From the NCBI GenBank assembly GCA_021372155.1, contig JAJFUZ010000143.1, forward strand, positions 1 to 40,044: 40,044 bases of DNA, written 5' to 3'. Of this stretch, positions 1-7,383 are shown in pieces. Below the pieces are notes generated by a model. It had not been told where the DNA came from. It made no database searches and worked only from the letters and a program-made list of their open reading frames with translations. The translations under genes were made by a program, and so were the position numbers. Each line of letters opens with the position of its first letter. The first letter of the stretch is position 1. This stretch comes from Parachlamydia sp. GTDB lineage: Bacteria; Chlamydiota; Chlamydiia; Chlamydiales; Parachlamydiaceae.

Positions 1-134
1 GTGGTTTCATGTGGGTTTTGCTGGGTTTTAAATTAACTTTGTTACCTTTCCTGCAAAATCCTAGCATGAATTCAAGACTTATGTAAATCCTATAACAGCT
101 TGTGAAGGCATTTTTCTTGCCATTTCAGGGACGA

Positions 135-395
135 CTAGATAGTCTTTGATTGCCAGGTACCATTTATCAGATAATATTCTCCCTCTCTGCTGGCGAGTGT
201 CAAGGGATCGCCCATTTGCCAGGAAGATGCGTAGTTGGTATAGGCAGGATTTGGCACCCACTGTGTGCCAACGTTCAAAGTCATGTGCCCATTGCTGGCA
301 ATCTTAGTGATTTTCAAAGTGGTACTGGGCTCGAGCAGGCGCAGGGTGGTGGGATCGTAAAAGATACTTAACCATTCATCGAGCAAACATGTCAA
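135..395 (-). CDS. small hypothetical protein, possibly a gene remnant
   Basis: An 86-codon frame on the minus strand opens with TTG and ends in TAG. I do not recognise its family. The protein is Trp- and Tyr-rich and neither low-complexity nor hydrophobic (stretches such as TQWVPNPAYTNYASSW and GEYYLINGTW), so it reads like real coding sequence. No ATG precedes it in frame. The frame stays open upstream of the TTG for about 15 more codons to a TGA, and another frame there begins GTG AAA AAA ATT and soon stops. It may therefore be the 3' part of a frameshifted gene. A purine-rich GAAGAG lies about 15 nt before the TTG. It is divergent from murF. Existence is moderately likely; the start is uncertain. 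Confidence 0.4.
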   Translation of the reverse strand: MTCLLDEWLSIFYDPTTLRLLEPSTTLKITKIASNGHMTLNVGTQWVPNPAYTNYASSWQMGDPLTLASREGEYYLINGTWQSKTI

Positions 396-471
396 CCCCC
401 ATTGTTTGTCTCTTCTATATGAAAAAAGTCCGAATTTTTTTCACGGCTATGTTACATTTGAGTCCTGAATA

Positions 472-500
472 TTGTTTAAAATTCCCTGAATGCCTAAGAT
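472..500 (+). promoter_or_regulatory. candidate promoter of the murF operon
   Basis: TTGTTT (472-477) and TAAGAT (495-500) are 17 nt apart, and the -10 lies 27 nt before the murF ATG. Spacing fits a housekeeping sigma promoter. The -35 is imperfect and the region is AT-rich, so a chance match is possible. Confidence 0.35.
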
Positions 501-527
501 AAGCTCTCATTTAACAAATTTTCAATT

Positions 528-1865
528 ATGCCAAACTATTCTTTGCGCGAGCTGGCTTCGTTTATGGGCTTCTCAGAAGCTCCAGAAGCTGTTGTGACGG
601 GGTTTGCCACAGACAGCCGTCTTCTTAAACCGGGTGAGCTCTATTTTGCCTTGAGAGGGGAGAGGGTCGATGGCCATGTTTTTATCTCTGAAGTGGCTGC
701 AAAAGGGGCTGTCGGGGCGGTGGTGGATCGTTCATTCCTAGGCGATAGCTGCGGATTGCCGCTGTTTCATGTTGAGGATGTTTTAAAGAGCCTTCAGCAG
801 ATAGCCAGAACAATTTTGGCTGTAAGGAAACCCCTTGTGGTGGCTGTGACAGGTTCGGTTGGCAAGACGACGACGAAGGAATTTATCGCGGGTTTACTGA
901 GGTCAAAATTTATTGTGGCCAACTCTCCGGGCAACAGCAACTCGCAGGTCGGGCTGCCGCTAGCTATTCTGAACCATACCGAAGGCCGAGAGGATGTTTT
1001 GGTTCTCGAGATGGGGATGACGAATAAGGGGGACATCGCGGGGTTGGTGCAGATCGCTCCGCCGCATGTGGCGGTGATTACTACGACGGCCCTAGTGCAT
1101 GCGTGCAATTTCGAGGGGCTTGAAGAGATTGGCCGGACCAAAGCGGAGATTTTTTCGCATCCACAGACACAGGTAGGCATCCTGGATCGCGGGATTGTCA
1201 ACTTTGACGAGTTGATTGGGATTGGCAATTGTAGAAAGTTGTCATTTAGCCTTGAGAGGCCTGATGCAGATTTCAGGATGTGGCACAGCGATAAAAAAAT
1301 GATCGTGGTAACTCCTGAAGGCTCTGGCGAATTGAATCTCCTTCAGCTACATGGCCTGCACAACCGCCACAACTTTCTGGCTGCGGTTGCGGTTGCCCGT
1401 ACGCTGGGCCTGGAATGGGAAGATATCAACAGGGCGATGCCGCTTCTGCTGTTGCCTGAAAGGCGTCTGCAAATGGTGGAGAAGGATGGCGTTCTGTTTG
1501 TCAATGATTCCTACAATGCCTGCGAGGTCTCTGTCAAGGCGGCTTTGAACAGTCTGCCTGAGCCCGGGCAGGGGGGAAAGAAGATTGCGGTCCTTGGGGG
1601 AATGGTCGAGCTTGGCAAATTTTCGCTTGGGTGCCATCAGGCCGTCGGCCAATATGCTCTTGACTGCGTCGACAGTTTGTTCTGCTTTGGCAGCGATTGC
1701 AAGGCAATGAGGGATATATGGGCGGCAGCGGGAAGGCCTGTGGTATGGGCTGAGGAGCGAATCGAGGTTGTGAGGAAACTGCGTGAGGTCCTTTCGGCTG
1801 GCGATGTCGTGCTGCTAAAGGGATCGCGCGCAAAAGAAACCTGGAAGGTTCTCGAAGAATTATGA
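528..1865 (+). CDS. murF: UDP-MurNAc-tripeptide:D-Ala-D-Ala ligase MurF
   Basis: MurF adds D-Ala-D-Ala to UDP-MurNAc-tripeptide in the cytoplasm, the last soluble step of peptidoglycan precursor synthesis. The 445-residue length is normal for the family. The N-terminal Mur domain carries TDSR near residue 28. The ATP-binding loop VTGSVGKTTTKEF is at about 107-119, followed by NSPGNSNSQVGLP and EMGMTNKGDIAGL of the central Mur ligase domain. NDSYNACEVSVKAAL marks the C-terminal domain. The ATG at 528 has no obvious Shine-Dalgarno sequence. The stop overlaps the mraY start (ATGA), so the two are probably translationally coupled. It is the first gene of the cell-wall operon. Confidence 0.97.
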   Translation: MPNYSLRELASFMGFSEAPEAVVTGFATDSRLLKPGELYFALRGERVDGHVFISEVAAKGAVGAVVDRSFLGDSCGLPLFHVEDVLKSLQQIARTILAVRKPLVVAVTGSVGKTTTKEFIAGLLRSKFIVANSPGNSNSQVGLPLAILNHTEGREDVLVLEMGMTNKGDIAGLVQIAPPHVAVITTTALVHACNFEGLEEIGRTKAEIFSHPQTQVGILDRGIVNFDELIGIGNCRKLSFSLERPDADFRMWHSDKKMIVVTPEGSGELNLLQLHGLHNRHNFLAAVAVARTLGLEWEDINRAMPLLLLPERRLQMVEKDGVLFVNDSYNACEVSVKAALNSLPEPGQGGKKIAVLGGMVELGKFSLGCHQAVGQYALDCVDSLFCFGSDCKAMRDIWAAAGRPVVWAEERIEVVRKLREVLSAGDVVLLKGSRAKETWKVLEEL

Positions 1866-3049
1866 TTTACTTGCTTTTGCAATACCTTCATGAAGAACTG
1901 GGGCTGAAGATCCCCGCGGCCTTCAATTATTATTCAACGCGCATGATGCTGTCGGCGTTGACGGCGTTGGTGCTGAGCATCTTTTTGGGCCCCCGCTTCA
2001 TCAAGAAATTGTATGAAATGAAAATCGGCCAGACCATCCGCACAGAGGAGTGTCCGCTTTTAGGAGCCCTGCACCAGAAGAAAAAAGATACGCCGACAAT
2101 GGGCGGAGTTTTGATCCTGTTTTCCATGATTGTCTCGATGCTGTTGTGGATGGACCTCAAGCACGTTTTCACACTGATCCTACTCATCACGACCCTTTTC
2201 TTTGGGGTGCTGGGTGGACGGGACGATTATTTGAAATTAAAATATCGCAATACTAAGGGGTTAGCCGGACGTAAAAAACTTATGTTTCAGGGACTATTGG
2301 GAGCTCTTCTAGCCCTCTATCTGCTTAGCCCGGGGTTTGCAAGTTTTGTACAGATGGGAAGCTGGTTTGCGCCGCCTCTTGTCAAAGATCAGCAAGAGGT
2401 GATTAGCCTTCAGGAATATGCCACGCGGTTTTATTTGCCCTTTTTCAAAGACCCGATCTTTGTCTTTTCTGGTGCATTTATCATTCTGGCGGCACTTTGG
2501 ATTATGTTTGTGGTGACGGGGGCGTCTAATGCCGTTAATTTGACTGATGGCCTGGATGGGCTTGCTGCAGGCTGCCTTTTGATGGTGGCTGCCTGTCTCG
2601 CATTTGTTGCCTTTGTCTCCAATCATAGCCAATTGGCCAGCTATCTGAACATCCTCTATATCGAAGGCAGCGGCGAAATAGCCATTTACTTGTGCGCCTT
2701 TGCAGGAGCGTGCCTCGGCTTCCTCTGGTACAATGGCCATCCCGCACAGGTCTTTATGGGTGACACGGGTTCCCTGTCGTTGGGCGGCGTGATCGGAGTC
2801 TCCTCTATACTTTTGAGAAGGGAGATGCTTCTGGGAGTGGTGGGAGGTATTTTCGTAGCGGAAGCTCTTTCAGTCATCCTTCAGGTAGGCAGTTATAAGT
2901 TGCGAGACAAAAAGCGCATTTTCCTTTGCGCACCGCTCCACCACCATTTTGAGTATCAAGGCTGGCCTGAGACCAAAGTCGTGATCCGTTTCTGGATTGT
3001 GGGGCTGTTGCTGGCAATTATTGGACTTGCTTCGCTGAAACTGCAATAG
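1862..3049 (+). CDS. mraY: phospho-MurNAc-pentapeptide transferase MraY
   Basis: This polytopic inner-membrane enzyme transfers phospho-MurNAc-pentapeptide from UDP to undecaprenyl phosphate, giving lipid I. Visible signatures are TPTMGGVLIL early in the protein, NLTDGLDGLAAG with the catalytic acidic residues, FMGDTGSLSLGG, and the C-terminal histidine cluster LHHHFEYQGWPE. About ten hydrophobic segments are evident. At 395 residues it is somewhat longer than a typical 320-360 residue MraY. The extra length sits in the loop between residues about 150 and 190 (QMGSWFAPPLVKDQQEV). It starts inside the end of murF and is followed directly by murD. Confidence 0.96.
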   Translation: MIYLLLQYLHEELGLKIPAAFNYYSTRMMLSALTALVLSIFLGPRFIKKLYEMKIGQTIRTEECPLLGALHQKKKDTPTMGGVLILFSMIVSMLLWMDLKHVFTLILLITTLFFGVLGGRDDYLKLKYRNTKGLAGRKKLMFQGLLGALLALYLLSPGFASFVQMGSWFAPPLVKDQQEVISLQEYATRFYLPFFKDPIFVFSGAFIILAALWIMFVVTGASNAVNLTDGLDGLAAGCLLMVAACLAFVAFVSNHSQLASYLNILYIEGSGEIAIYLCAFAGACLGFLWYNGHPAQVFMGDTGSLSLGGVIGVSSILLRREMLLGVVGGIFVAEALSVILQVGSYKLRDKKRIFLCAPLHHHFEYQGWPETKVVIRFWIVGLLLAIIGLASLKLQ

Positions 3050-4399
3050 GTGACCATGTATCAAGGACGCAACGTTTTAGTGATCGGCTTGGGACTCAGT
3101 GGAAGGGCTGCGGCGGGTTTCCTGCTTAAGCGGGGCGCGCGCGTCCATGGGATCGACCGCGACCGCGAACTGTTAGCTTCGCATGAAGAGATCAAAGGTC
3201 TCTACAACCTCGGATTTAGCGCCAGTCTTGAGAGCGAACCTCTTGATGTCGGTTCTTTTGATCTGGTTGTTGTTTCGCCAGGAGTTCCTCAGACGAATCC
3301 CTGTTATGCGGCTGCATTATCAGCGGGGATTGAAATCATAGGGGAAATGGAGCTTGCCTGCCGCCATATGAACCAGAGATGCTTTGGAATTACCGGCTCC
3401 AATGGAAAAACGACGACGACGATGCTTGTCACTCATGTCTTAAACCATAGCGGGAGAAAGGCGCGTGCGCTTGGCAATATTGGAATGCCTCTGACAGAAG
3501 CTCTAGATGCCCACTGTGATGGTGAGATCCTCGTTATCGAACTGAGCTCCTGGCAACTTGAAACCTTACACGCCAGAGTGTTTGACGCAGGAGCCATCCT
3601 GAACATCACTCCGAACCATCTTGATCGCCACAAAACCATGCTGAATTATGCGAGAGCAAAGATCAATTTGAAGAACTGTTTGAAGGTTGACGCTCCGCTG
3701 TTCATGGGGAAAGTGTGCAGGGAGGAGTTTGAACAGCTTCTCGAGGGGGTTCCTGCAAAAACATTTGGTTTTGATTCTTCCTGCAATGTTTATTCGGATC
3801 GATTTCGGGTTTATTTTGAGAAGGAGAGCGCATTTGAGCTGCCCTCGGAATTCCAGGGAAAAGCAACGCACGATGTCGAAAATATGATGGCCGGCTATGC
3901 ATTATGCCGGATGGCTGGTGTTTCGGGAGAAGAATTTCTTGCTGCGCAGGAGACCTTTCGAAAACCGCCGCATCGCATAGAGTTTGTCAAAAAAATCGAA
4001 GGTGTGGCTTACTATGATGACAGCAAGGGAACGAGCATCGCTGCTGTCGAGAAAGCTGTGATAGCCCTTGAGGGACCCATCCATCTGATTGCCGGCGGGG
4101 TTCATAAAGGGGCCAGTTACGCACCCTGGCGCGAGACCTTCAGGGGGCGCGTCAGCCATGTTTATGCCATCGGGCAGGCAGCCAGTCAAATTAAGAGCGA
4201 TGTTGGGGATCTTGTGCCTGTAGAGATGCATTCCAGCCTGGGGGCTGCGCTGGAAAGCGCCGCGCTTCGAGCGAGGCCTGGAGAGAATGTGCTGCTGTCT
4301 CCGGGCTGCTCCAGTTATGATATGTTTAAAGACTATAATCATCGAGGCGATGAATTTCAGCGCCTGGTAAGTGAATTAAAGATAGGAAAGAAAGCATGA
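3050..4399 (+). CDS. murD: UDP-MurNAc-L-Ala:D-Glu ligase MurD
   Basis: MurD adds D-glutamate to UDP-MurNAc-L-alanine. The N-terminal nucleotide-binding loop is VLVIGLGLSGRAA. The ATP loop is GITGSNGKTTTTMLVTHVL, followed by ITPNHLDRHKTMLNYARAK with the metal-binding His/Asp. The C-terminal domain has YYDDSKGTSIAAVEKA. The 449-residue length is normal. The start is ambiguous: GTG at 3050 directly follows the mraY stop, while ATG lies at 3056 and would use the AGGTG at 3048-3052 as a close ribosome site. The same TAG-GTG-NNN-ATG arrangement is found at murC. The 3' end overlaps the next gene by ATGA. Confidence 0.96.
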   Translation: MTMYQGRNVLVIGLGLSGRAAAGFLLKRGARVHGIDRDRELLASHEEIKGLYNLGFSASLESEPLDVGSFDLVVVSPGVPQTNPCYAAALSAGIEIIGEMELACRHMNQRCFGITGSNGKTTTTMLVTHVLNHSGRKARALGNIGMPLTEALDAHCDGEILVIELSSWQLETLHARVFDAGAILNITPNHLDRHKTMLNYARAKINLKNCLKVDAPLFMGKVCREEFEQLLEGVPAKTFGFDSSCNVYSDRFRVYFEKESAFELPSEFQGKATHDVENMMAGYALCRMAGVSGEEFLAAQETFRKPPHRIEFVKKIEGVAYYDDSKGTSIAAVEKAVIALEGPIHLIAGGVHKGASYAPWRETFRGRVSHVYAIGQAASQIKSDVGDLVPVEMHSSLGAALESAALRARPGENVLLSPGCSSYDMFKDYNHRGDEFQRLVSELKIGKKA

Positions 4400-5127
4400 C
4401 GCGACGAGATCTGATCATTGTAGCTGCCCTGGCCAATGTGGGTGTATTGGCGATTCTTTTTATGCTCGCATTTCGGACAGAGGAGGACCAGGGAAAGGAT
4501 AGCACTGAAATCGCCTACACATTGACGGAGGAGTCTAAGCCTGCGCCGATTGAAATTCCTGTGAAACCTGAACCGATGGACATGGTCGATACTGCCCTCG
4601 ATGACGAGTCAGCGCAGCAGGCTCCTACCCTCATCACTGGAGATGACGATAACTTCCAGCTTCTCGAGCCGGAAAAGCCTCAAGAGATTGCCGCGGAGCC
4701 GCCAAAGGAAGTAATCAAAGATGCTGCTGATGCACGCTATGTCGATGTGACCATCAAACGTGGAGACGCATTGGAAAAGATTGCGCGAGCCAATGGGACC
4801 ACAGTCGAAGCGATCATGAAGGCAAACAACCTTAAGAACGATCGCCTGCGCATCGGCCAGACGTTGAAGATTCCCGTAGGAACAAACAAAAAAACTGCCC
4901 CGGTGGTCATTACTCCAAAGGATACACCTCCCAAGGAAACAGTCAAGCAAATCGCCAAAGCGGATACAGACAATAAGGCCCAATATTACACGGTCAAGAG
5001 CGGCGACAATCCCTGGAAGATTGCAAAGCAGTTCAACCTGAAGCTCGATGAGCTTCTCAAGCTCAACAATCTTGATCAGGATAAGGCGCGCAATCTCAAA
5101 GTCGGTGACACAATTCGAGTGAAGTAA
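4396..5127 (+). CDS. membrane-anchored double LysM protein (NlpD-position gene)
   Basis: This 243-residue protein has one N-terminal membrane segment (about residues 6-26), an acidic Pro/Glu-rich linker, and two LysM domains that bind peptidoglycan glycan strands. LysM 1 (about 115-158) begins VDVTIKRGDALEKIA and has NNLKNDRLRIGQTLKIP. LysM 2 (about 197-242) begins YYTVKSGDNPWKIA. The C. trachomatis gene in this position is, from memory, annotated nlpD. I see no M23 peptidase domain or HxH zinc motif here, so an adaptor or anchoring role is more likely than hydrolysis. It overlaps murD by ATGA and is 2 nt from ftsW, suggesting a role at the division site. Confidence 0.88.
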   Translation: MTRRDLIIVAALANVGVLAILFMLAFRTEEDQGKDSTEIAYTLTEESKPAPIEIPVKPEPMDMVDTALDDESAQQAPTLITGDDDNFQLLEPEKPQEIAAEPPKEVIKDAADARYVDVTIKRGDALEKIARANGTTVEAIMKANNLKNDRLRIGQTLKIPVGTNKKTAPVVITPKDTPPKETVKQIAKADTDNKAQYYTVKSGDNPWKIAKQFNLKLDELLKLNNLDQDKARNLKVGDTIRVK

Positions 5128-5129
5128 AT

Positions 5130-6239
5130 ATGCGTGCGCTCCTCATTTTGGTTGCGACCTGCATTGTCGCTATTGGTCTGACGATGATTTTCAGCACCAC
5201 CTCGGCTGAAATTCTCGACCACGATCTGGATAAAAGCACTCATTTGGCTCTTCTCAAGCAGATGTATTACGCGCTTTGCGGCATCGGCCTGGGGACGGTT
5301 GTCTATGGAGTCGGTTACCGCAGACTAATTGCTTACAGTCCGTTTCTGCTAGGTTTGTTAACTGTGACGCTGGTAGCCGTTCTGATTCCAGGTATTGGCA
5401 GAGAGGTCAATGGTTCGCGCCGTTGGCTTTCGCTGGCTGGTTTGTCCTTCCAACCATCCGAGTTTGTCAAATACTGCGTGCCCGCCTTTTTTATCCATTC
5501 CGTGCTTCGCATCCAGGAAGAGGAGCTGACTTTCAAACGCTTCTTGAAGCTGGTGGCGCTTCCCGCTGTGCCCATGTTTCTGATCATGATCGAGCCAAAC
5601 AATGGCACGGCAGGTGTGATTGGATTGACGATGGTTGTCCTCTGTTTTCTCACCCGCATCCCCTTAAAATACTGGGCCTGGCCTCTCTTGATTGCTGTCA
5701 CTGTTGGCGGGGTCTTTGCCATCAATCTTCCCTATGTCGCTGCGCGTCTCAAGGTCTACCGACATCCAGAGCTCGATCTAAAAGGCAAGGGCCATCAGCC
5801 CTATCAGGCTAAAATCGCCGCGGGGTCGGGAAAGGTCTTTGGCAAAGGGCCAGGTAATAGCCTGCAGAAGCTCAGCTATCTGCCCGAAGCTCAGAATGAC
5901 TACATAGCGGCGATCTATGCCGAGGAATTTGGATTTGTCGGGATTGCCGGTCTGATCTGTCTCTATGCCCTGCTGGGTTTTCTGGGATTTCAGATTGCTG
6001 CGAGCGCTTCCGATCGAGAGGGATATTATTATGCCGCATCGGTCACCTTCCTTCTCTGTTTCCAGGCATTTTTAAATCTGGGCGTTGTCTCGGGTCTTTT
6101 GCCGAGCACAGGATTGAATCTGCCTCTCTTCAGCCAGGGTGGTACTTCTCTCATGGCCAATCTTGTTGGGATCAGCATTCTACTAAGCATTGCAAAAGAA
6201 GCTGACTCTCTTGCCACTATTACGCTCAGCGAGGTATGA
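5130..6239 (+). CDS. ftsW: SEDS-family lipid II polymerase FtsW/RodA
   Basis: This is a polytopic SEDS protein of 369 residues, a glycosyltransferase that polymerises lipid II with a partner penicillin-binding protein. Diagnostic segments are VNGSRRWLSLAGLSFQPSEFVKYCVPAF, LIMIEPNNGTAGVIGLTMVV, the large loop PEAQNDYIAAIYAEEFGFVGI, and GLLPSTGLNLPLFSQGGTSLMANL near the C-terminus. Its position between the LysM gene and murG in a division cluster favours FtsW over RodA, although Chlamydiota lack FtsZ and polar division chiefly uses MreB. The first segment (residues 1-23) is hydrophobic. The gene is 25 nt before the preferred murG ATG. Confidence 0.93.
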   Translation: MRALLILVATCIVAIGLTMIFSTTSAEILDHDLDKSTHLALLKQMYYALCGIGLGTVVYGVGYRRLIAYSPFLLGLLTVTLVAVLIPGIGREVNGSRRWLSLAGLSFQPSEFVKYCVPAFFIHSVLRIQEEELTFKRFLKLVALPAVPMFLIMIEPNNGTAGVIGLTMVVLCFLTRIPLKYWAWPLLIAVTVGGVFAINLPYVAARLKVYRHPELDLKGKGHQPYQAKIAAGSGKVFGKGPGNSLQKLSYLPEAQNDYIAAIYAEEFGFVGIAGLICLYALLGFLGFQIAASASDREGYYYAASVTFLLCFQAFLNLGVVSGLLPSTGLNLPLFSQGGTSLMANLVGISILLSIAKEADSLATITLSEV

Positions 6240-6264
6240 TTCCGGCTAAAAGTAATTGGGGCTT

Positions 6265-7383
6265 ATGTTCCAGAAAAAAAAGGTCCTCATAGCTGCTGGA
6301 GGGACAGGCGGTCATATTTTTCCAGCTCTGGCGCTAGCCAGACAGCTTTCCGCAAATGCGAATATCGAAGTGGTCTTTGCTGGCGGGAATCTGGAGCGCA
6401 ATCGCTATTTTGATAAAAGTGCCTATCAGTTTCACAGCACAGCTTGTGGGGCATTTTCAAGCAAAAATCCACTCAAGCTCATCCTCTCAGTTGGAAAAAT
6501 TGGCCAGGGTCTGTGGCAAAGCCACCGCGCGATTGCAACAATCCGTCCCGACCTTGCTGTAGGTTTTGGCAGCTACTACACATTTCCGGCCCTTGTCGCG
6601 TCTCTTCTCCATCGGGTTCCTGTTGTTTTGCACGAAGCCAACAGCATTCCTGGAAAGGTGAACCGCCTACTCTCCAGGTATGCCCTGGTGACGGGGATCC
6701 ATTTCCCGGATACTGCGGCTTTTATGCCTGGAAAAACAGCTGTAGTAGGCATGCCGCTCAGGCCTGGATTTAAAAAGGGTAGTGTTACTGTGGAAGAGGC
6801 TAGGAACTATTTTGGACTGGCTCCCGACAAGCTGACGCTGCTGGTATTTGGCGGATCCCAAGGGGCCCAGGCGATCAACAACTGCGTCATTAAAGCCCTA
6901 TGCTCTTCGCTCAATTCCTTGATGGATGAAAATTTTCAAGTCATCCATGTCACAGGCCATCCCGAGGCAACTTCCGCCATCCGCTATCGTTACCGCGAAT
7001 GGAACATCCCCGCATGCGTCAAAGATTTCGAAACAAGGATGGATCTGGCTTGGGCGGCGGCCGATTTCGCGATTTCTCGTGCAGGCGCAGGTACGATCTC
7101 GGAAGCCATTGAATACGAGGTGCCAGCGATATTAGTACCCTTTCCTCGCGCCGCAGATAATCATCAGGAGCTCAATGCCGATTTTATGGTCAAGACTGTG
7201 GGCGGCGCTGAAAAGCTGCTGGAAAGAGACTTGAATGAACGTCTTCTTCTTCACGTGATCGAGGATTGGACTAGCAATGGGGCGGCTAAAGCCCAAGAGA
7301 TGCGCAATCGGATTGCCGCCTACAAGATTGAAAAGGAATTGAAGGATCTGGCTGGGCTGATCCATGAAATTTTATACAAATAG
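6265..7383 (+). CDS. murG: UDP-GlcNAc:lipid I GlcNAc-transferase MurG
   Basis: MurG is a peripheral membrane GT-B enzyme that adds GlcNAc to lipid I to make lipid II. Hallmarks are IAAGGTGGHIFPALALA at the N-terminus, HEANSIPGKVNRLL, VFGGSQGAQAINN in the linker, and SRAGAGTISEAIEYEVPAILVPFPRAADNHQ in the UDP-GlcNAc-binding C-terminal domain. I chose ATG 6265 (372 residues) over an in-frame TTG at 6256, because the glycine-loop spacing then matches other MurG proteins and GGGG sits just upstream. The stop abuts the murC start region. Confidence 0.96.
   Translation: MFQKKKVLIAAGGTGGHIFPALALARQLSANANIEVVFAGGNLERNRYFDKSAYQFHSTACGAFSSKNPLKLILSVGKIGQGLWQSHRAIATIRPDLAVGFGSYYTFPALVASLLHRVPVVLHEANSIPGKVNRLLSRYALVTGIHFPDTAAFMPGKTAVVGMPLRPGFKKGSVTVEEARNYFGLAPDKLTLLVFGGSQGAQAINNCVIKALCSSLNSLMDENFQVIHVTGHPEATSAIRYRYREWNIPACVKDFETRMDLAWAAADFAISRAGAGTISEAIEYEVPAILVPFPRAADNHQELNADFMVKTVGGAEKLLERDLNERLLLHVIEDWTSNGAAKAQEMRNRIAAYKIEKELKDLAGLIHEILYK

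Noticed and set aside
150-371. Plus-strand open frame opposite the small minus-strand gene
   Set aside because: Composition looks like a shadow. The minus frame has more protein-like content, and no ribosome site precedes this one.
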